From Channa striata (Eukaryota > Chordata > Actinopteri > Anabantiformes > Channidae): a stretch of 64,000 nt of DNA. Below are positions 60,880-64,000 of the stretch, piece by piece. The translations under genes were made by a program, and so were the position numbers. The stretch spans positions 6,086,932 to 6,150,931 of the forward strand of contig CM065169.1 of assembly GCA_033026295.1 (NCBI GenBank), read 5' to 3'. Every line of letters starts with the position of its first letter. Positions within the stretch are counted from its first letter, which is position 1. The notes below the pieces were generated by a model. That model made no database searches, was not told the origin of the DNA, and saw only the letters and a list, made by a program, of their open reading frames with translations.

Positions 60880-62453
60880 AAATGCATGTAATTGAAGCAT
60901 CCTTTTATGCTCGCAATCGCCTTTTCTCAGCAAGAAAATGCTGTTTTGAAGCCAAGCTTGTATTGAACAATTTCTGCACCAAACTCAAATAAAACTGTGT
61001 CTGCCTTCTTATTTAGACTAAATCCACTCAGAAGAGACTGAAAATAAGCTTGTGGAATGTTTCCTTAAAAGACTGTAAATGCATGTAATTCAAGCATCCT
61101 TTTATGCTCGCAATCGCCTTTTCTCAGCGAGAAAATGCAGTTTTGAAGCCAAGCTTGTATTGAACAATTTCTGCACCAAATTCAAATAAAACTGTATCTG
61201 CCTTTTTATTTAGCCTAAATCCAGTCAGCAGAACATAAAAACAAGCTTGTGGGATGTTTCCTTAAAAGACAGTAAATGCATGTAATTGAAGCATCCTTTT
61301 ATGCTCAGAATCGCCTTTTCTCAGCGAGAAAATGCTGTTTTGAAGCCAAGTTTGTATTGAACAATTTCTGCACCAAACTCAAATAAAACTGTGTCTGCCT
61401 TCTTATTAAGACTAAATCCACTCAGAAGAGACTGAAAATAAGCTTGTGGAATGTTTCCTTAAGAGACAGTAAATGCATGTAATTCAAGCATCCTTTTATG
61501 CTCATAATCGCCTTTTCTCAGCGAGAAAATGCTGTTTAAACCAAGCTTGTATTTAACAATTTCTGCACCAAAGTCAAATAAAACTGTGTCTGCCTTCTTA
61601 TTTAGCCTAAATCCACTCAGAAGAGACTGAAAATAAGCTTGTGGAATGTTTCCTTAAAAGACAGTAAATGCGTGTAATTCAAGCATCCTTTTATGCTCAT
61701 AATCGCTTTTTCTCAGCGAGAAAATGCTGTTTTGAAGCCAAGCTTGTATTGAACAATTTCTGCACTAAACTCAAATAAAACTGTGTCTGCCTTCTTATTT
61801 AGCCTAAATCCAGTCAGCAGAGACTGAAAATAAGCTTGTGGAATGTTTCCTTAAAAGACAGTAAATGCATGTAATTCAAGCATCCTTTTATGCTCATAAT
61901 CGCCTTTTCTCAGCGAGAAAATGCTGTTTTGAAACCAAGCTTGTATTGAACAATTTCTGCACCAAACTCAAATAAAACTGTGTCTGCCTTCTTAGTTAGC
62001 CTAAATCCACTCAGAAGAGACTGAAAATAAGCTTGTGGAATGTTTCCTTAAAAGACAGTAAATGCGTGTAATTCAAGCATCCTTTTATGCTCATAATCGC
62101 CTTTTCTCAGCGAGAAAATGCTGTTTTGAAGCCAAGCTTGTATTGAACAATTTCTGCACCAAACTCAAATAAAACTGTGTCTGCCTTCTTATTTAGCCTA
62201 AATCCAGTCAGCAGAACATAAAAACAAGCTTGTGGGATGTTTCCTTAAAAGACAGTAAATGCATGTAATTCAAGCATCCTTTTATGCTCATAATCGCCTT
62301 TTCTCAGCGAGAAAATGCAGTTTTGAAGAAAAGCTTGTATTGAACAATTTCTGCACCAAACTCAAATAAAACTGTGTCTGCCTTCTTATTTAGCCTAAAT
62401 CCAGTCAGCAGAACATAAAAACAAGCTTGTGGGATGTTTCCTTAAAAGACAGT
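60880..62453 (+). repeat. Eight-monomer unit I, copy 1 (1574 bp)
   Basis: Markers: CAGCAAGAAAATG, TTTAGACTAAATCC, AAAGACTGTAAATG, GTATCTGCCTTTTTATTTAG (about 61194), AGTTTGTATTG, TTATTAAGACTAAATCC, CTGTTTAAACC, TGCGTGTAATTC and GCACTAAACTC. One monomer is a recombinant of types A and D (GTCAGCAGAGACTGAAAATA near 61812). Confidence 0.85.
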
Positions 62454-64000
62454 AAATGCATGTAATTGAAGCATCCTTTTATGCTCGCAATCGCCTTTTC
62501 TCAGCAAGAAAATGCTGTTTTGAAGCCAAGCTTGTATTGAACAATTTCTGCACCAAACTCAAATAAAACTGTGTCTGCCTTCTTATTTAGACTAAATCCA
62601 CTCAGAAGAGACTGAAAATAAGCTTGTGGAATGTTTCCTTAAAAGACTGTAAATGCATGTAATTCAAGCATCCTTTTATGCTCACAATCGCCTTTTCTCA
62701 GCGAGAAAATGCAGTTTTGAAGCCAAGCTTGTATTGAACAATTTCTGCACCAAATTCAAATAAAACTGTATCTGCCTTTTTATTTAGCCTAAATCCAGTC
62801 AGCAGAACATAAAAACAAGCTTGTGGGATGTTTCCTTAAAAGACAGTAAATGCATGTAATTGAAGCATCCTTTTATGCTCATAATCGCCTTTTCTCAGCG
62901 AGAAAATGCTGTTTTGAAGCCAAGTTTGTATTGAACAATTTCTGCACCAAACTCAAATAAAACTGTGTCTGCCTTCTTATTAAGACTAAATCCACTCAGA
63001 AGAGACTGAAAATAAGCTTGTGGAATGTTTCCTTAAAAGACAGTAAATGCATGTAATTCAAGCATCCTTTTATGCTCATAATCGCCTTTTCTCAGCGAGA
63101 AAATGCTGTTTAAAGCCAAGCTTGTATTTAACAATTTCTGCACCAAAGTCAAATAAAACTGTGTCTGCCTTCTTATTTAGCCTAAATCCACTCAGAAGAG
63201 ACTGAAAATAAGCTTGTGGAATGTTTCCTTAAAAGACAGTAAATGCGTGTAATTCAAGCATCCTTTTATGCTCGCAATCGCTTTTTCTCAGCGAGAAAAT
63301 GCTGTTTTGAAACCAAGCTTGTATTGAACAATTTCTGCACTAAACTCAAATAAAACTGTGTCTGCCTTCTTATTTAGCCTAAATCCAGTCAGCAGAACAT
63401 AAAAACAAGCTTGTGGGATGTTTCCTTAAAAGACAGTAAATGCATGTAATTCAAGCATCCTTTTATGCTCGTAATCGCCTTTTCTCAGCGAAAAATGCAG
63501 TTTTGAAGAAAAGCTTGTATTGAACAATTTCTGCACCAAACTCAAATAAAACTGTGTCTGCCTTCTTATTTAGCCTAAATCCAGTCAGCAGAACATAAAA
63601 ACAAGCTTGTGGGATTTTTCCTTAAAAGACAGTAAATGCATGTAATTCAAGCATCCTTTTATGCTCATAATCGCCTTTTCTCAGCGAGAAAATGCTGTTT
63701 TGAAACCAAGCTTGTATTGAACAATTTCTGCACCAAACTCAAATAAAACTGTGTCTGCCTTCTTAGTTAGCCTAAATCCACTCAGAAGAGACTGAAAATA
63801 AGCTTGTGGAATGTTTCCTTAAAAGACAGTAAATGCGTGTAATTCAAGCATCCTTTTATGCTCATAATCGCCTTTTCTCAGCGAGAAAATGCTGTTTTGA
63901 AGCCAAGCTTGTATTGAACAATTTCTGCACCAAACTCAAATAAAACTGTGTCTGCCTTCTTATTTAGCCTAAATCCAGTCAGCAGAACATAAAAACAAGC
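62454..64000 (+). repeat. Eight-monomer unit I, copy 2 (runs off the window)
   Basis: Repeats unit I at an offset of 1574 bp (GCCTTTTTATTTAG at 62774 versus 61200). At the position of the A/D recombinant it has ordinary type A, then one extra monomer, after which the offset becomes about 1772 bp. The array continues past the right edge. Confidence 0.85.

Larger units (their letters stand above)
1501..64000 (+). repeat. About 195-bp AT-rich satellite array (whole array)
   Basis: From TTATGCTCGC at 1501 to the window edge, one unit of about 193-198 bp repeats head to tail, about 320 times by length. Spacing checks: cores start at 1504, 1701 and about 1899; HindIII sites at 1747, 1839 and 1942 give steps of 92 and 103 bp (195 total). 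All copies I followed have the same orientation; I saw no inverted copy and no unrelated insertion inside the array. The strand given is only the reading direction used here. Several distinct monomer types are interspersed, and multi-monomer blocks are duplicated. The length is near a vertebrate nucleosome repeat, as in many centromeric satellites, but no CENP-B box is visible. The minus strand gives recurrent 60-140 codon open frames because 195 is divisible by three; these are not genes. Confidence 0.98.

Noticed and set aside
1501..64000. CRISPR array
   Set aside because: The repeat is about 195 bp with no unique spacers, in a eukaryotic satellite context; the short variable core is not a spacer.
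1501..64000. CENP-B box as proof of centromere identity
   Set aside because: I looked for a TTCG....A..CGGG pattern in the monomer and found none. Centromere function therefore stays an inference from size and abundance.
1501..64000. tRNA- or SINE-derived unit with RNA polymerase III boxes
   Set aside because: No convincing A box or B box (GGTTCGANNCC-like) is present in the monomer on either strand, and there is no poly(A) tail or target duplication per unit.

Overview
This window is almost entirely non-coding eukaryotic repeat DNA. I found no credible protein gene, tRNA, rRNA, CRISPR array or bacterial-style feature. About 62.5 kb (1501 to the right edge) is one AT-rich tandem satellite with a monomer of about 193-198 bp, roughly 320 copies (62,500/195), all head to tail in one orientation. 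The array runs off the right end. The left 1.5 kb is different: CT-rich simple repeats (1-245), a degenerate GC-rich minisatellite (246-770 and 1189-1500), and a 418-bp solo LTR inserted into it (771-1188, minus strand) with a 5-bp target duplication. An animal genome, probably a vertebrate, is the best guess from the retrovirus-like LTR, the CpG-rich flank and the satellite size. I cannot name the species. The satellite could be pericentromeric or centromeric, or another heterochromatic block; the sequence alone does not decide.

Monomer anatomy (example 1701-1897): a variable CpG-containing core next to ATGCT; a near-invariant hairpin TTTTCTC-AGC-GAGAAAA; CAAGCTTG; an AATAAA element followed by TGTGTCTG; a CTTCTTATTTAG segment; a diagnostic variable segment that defines the monomer types; a second HindIII site; then TTTCCTTAAAAGACAG, an ATGCAT palindrome, and an AGCAT-CCTTTT-ATGCT hairpin leading into the next core. 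The main types are A (GTCAGCAGAACATAAAAAC), B (CTCAGGAGAGACTGAAAATA), C (CTCAGCAGAACATATAAATA) and D (CTCAGAAGAGACTGAAAATA with GTGGAATG). Types B and C are common on the left, and C was not seen after about 33.9 kb. Type D, with TGCAG and GAAGAAAAGC variants, dominates after about 41-44 kb.

Above the monomer level the array is a mosaic of multi-monomer duplications, traceable by shared rare variants: a block at about 3.8, 11.4 and 16.1 kb (offsets about 7.60 and 4.75 kb); a roughly 5 kb block at 5.5-11.0 and 19.7-24.8 kb (offset 13.8-14.2 kb); a block at 30.4, 34.0 and 36.3 kb; a 2.36-kb unit at 39.2 and 41.6 kb; a 980-bp (5-monomer) unit at 45.8 and 46.7 kb; a 1379-bp (7-monomer) unit at 57.0 and 58.4 kb; and a 1574-bp (8-monomer) unit at 60.9 and 62.5 kb. 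Truncated monomers of 81 bp and 73 bp mark the left blocks.

The most notable unexplained signal is that near-identical duplicated blocks differ mainly at a short core between the two hairpins and in two short runs. This is either a hypermutable site or a systematic sequencing or consensus error. I did not find an obvious new gene system.
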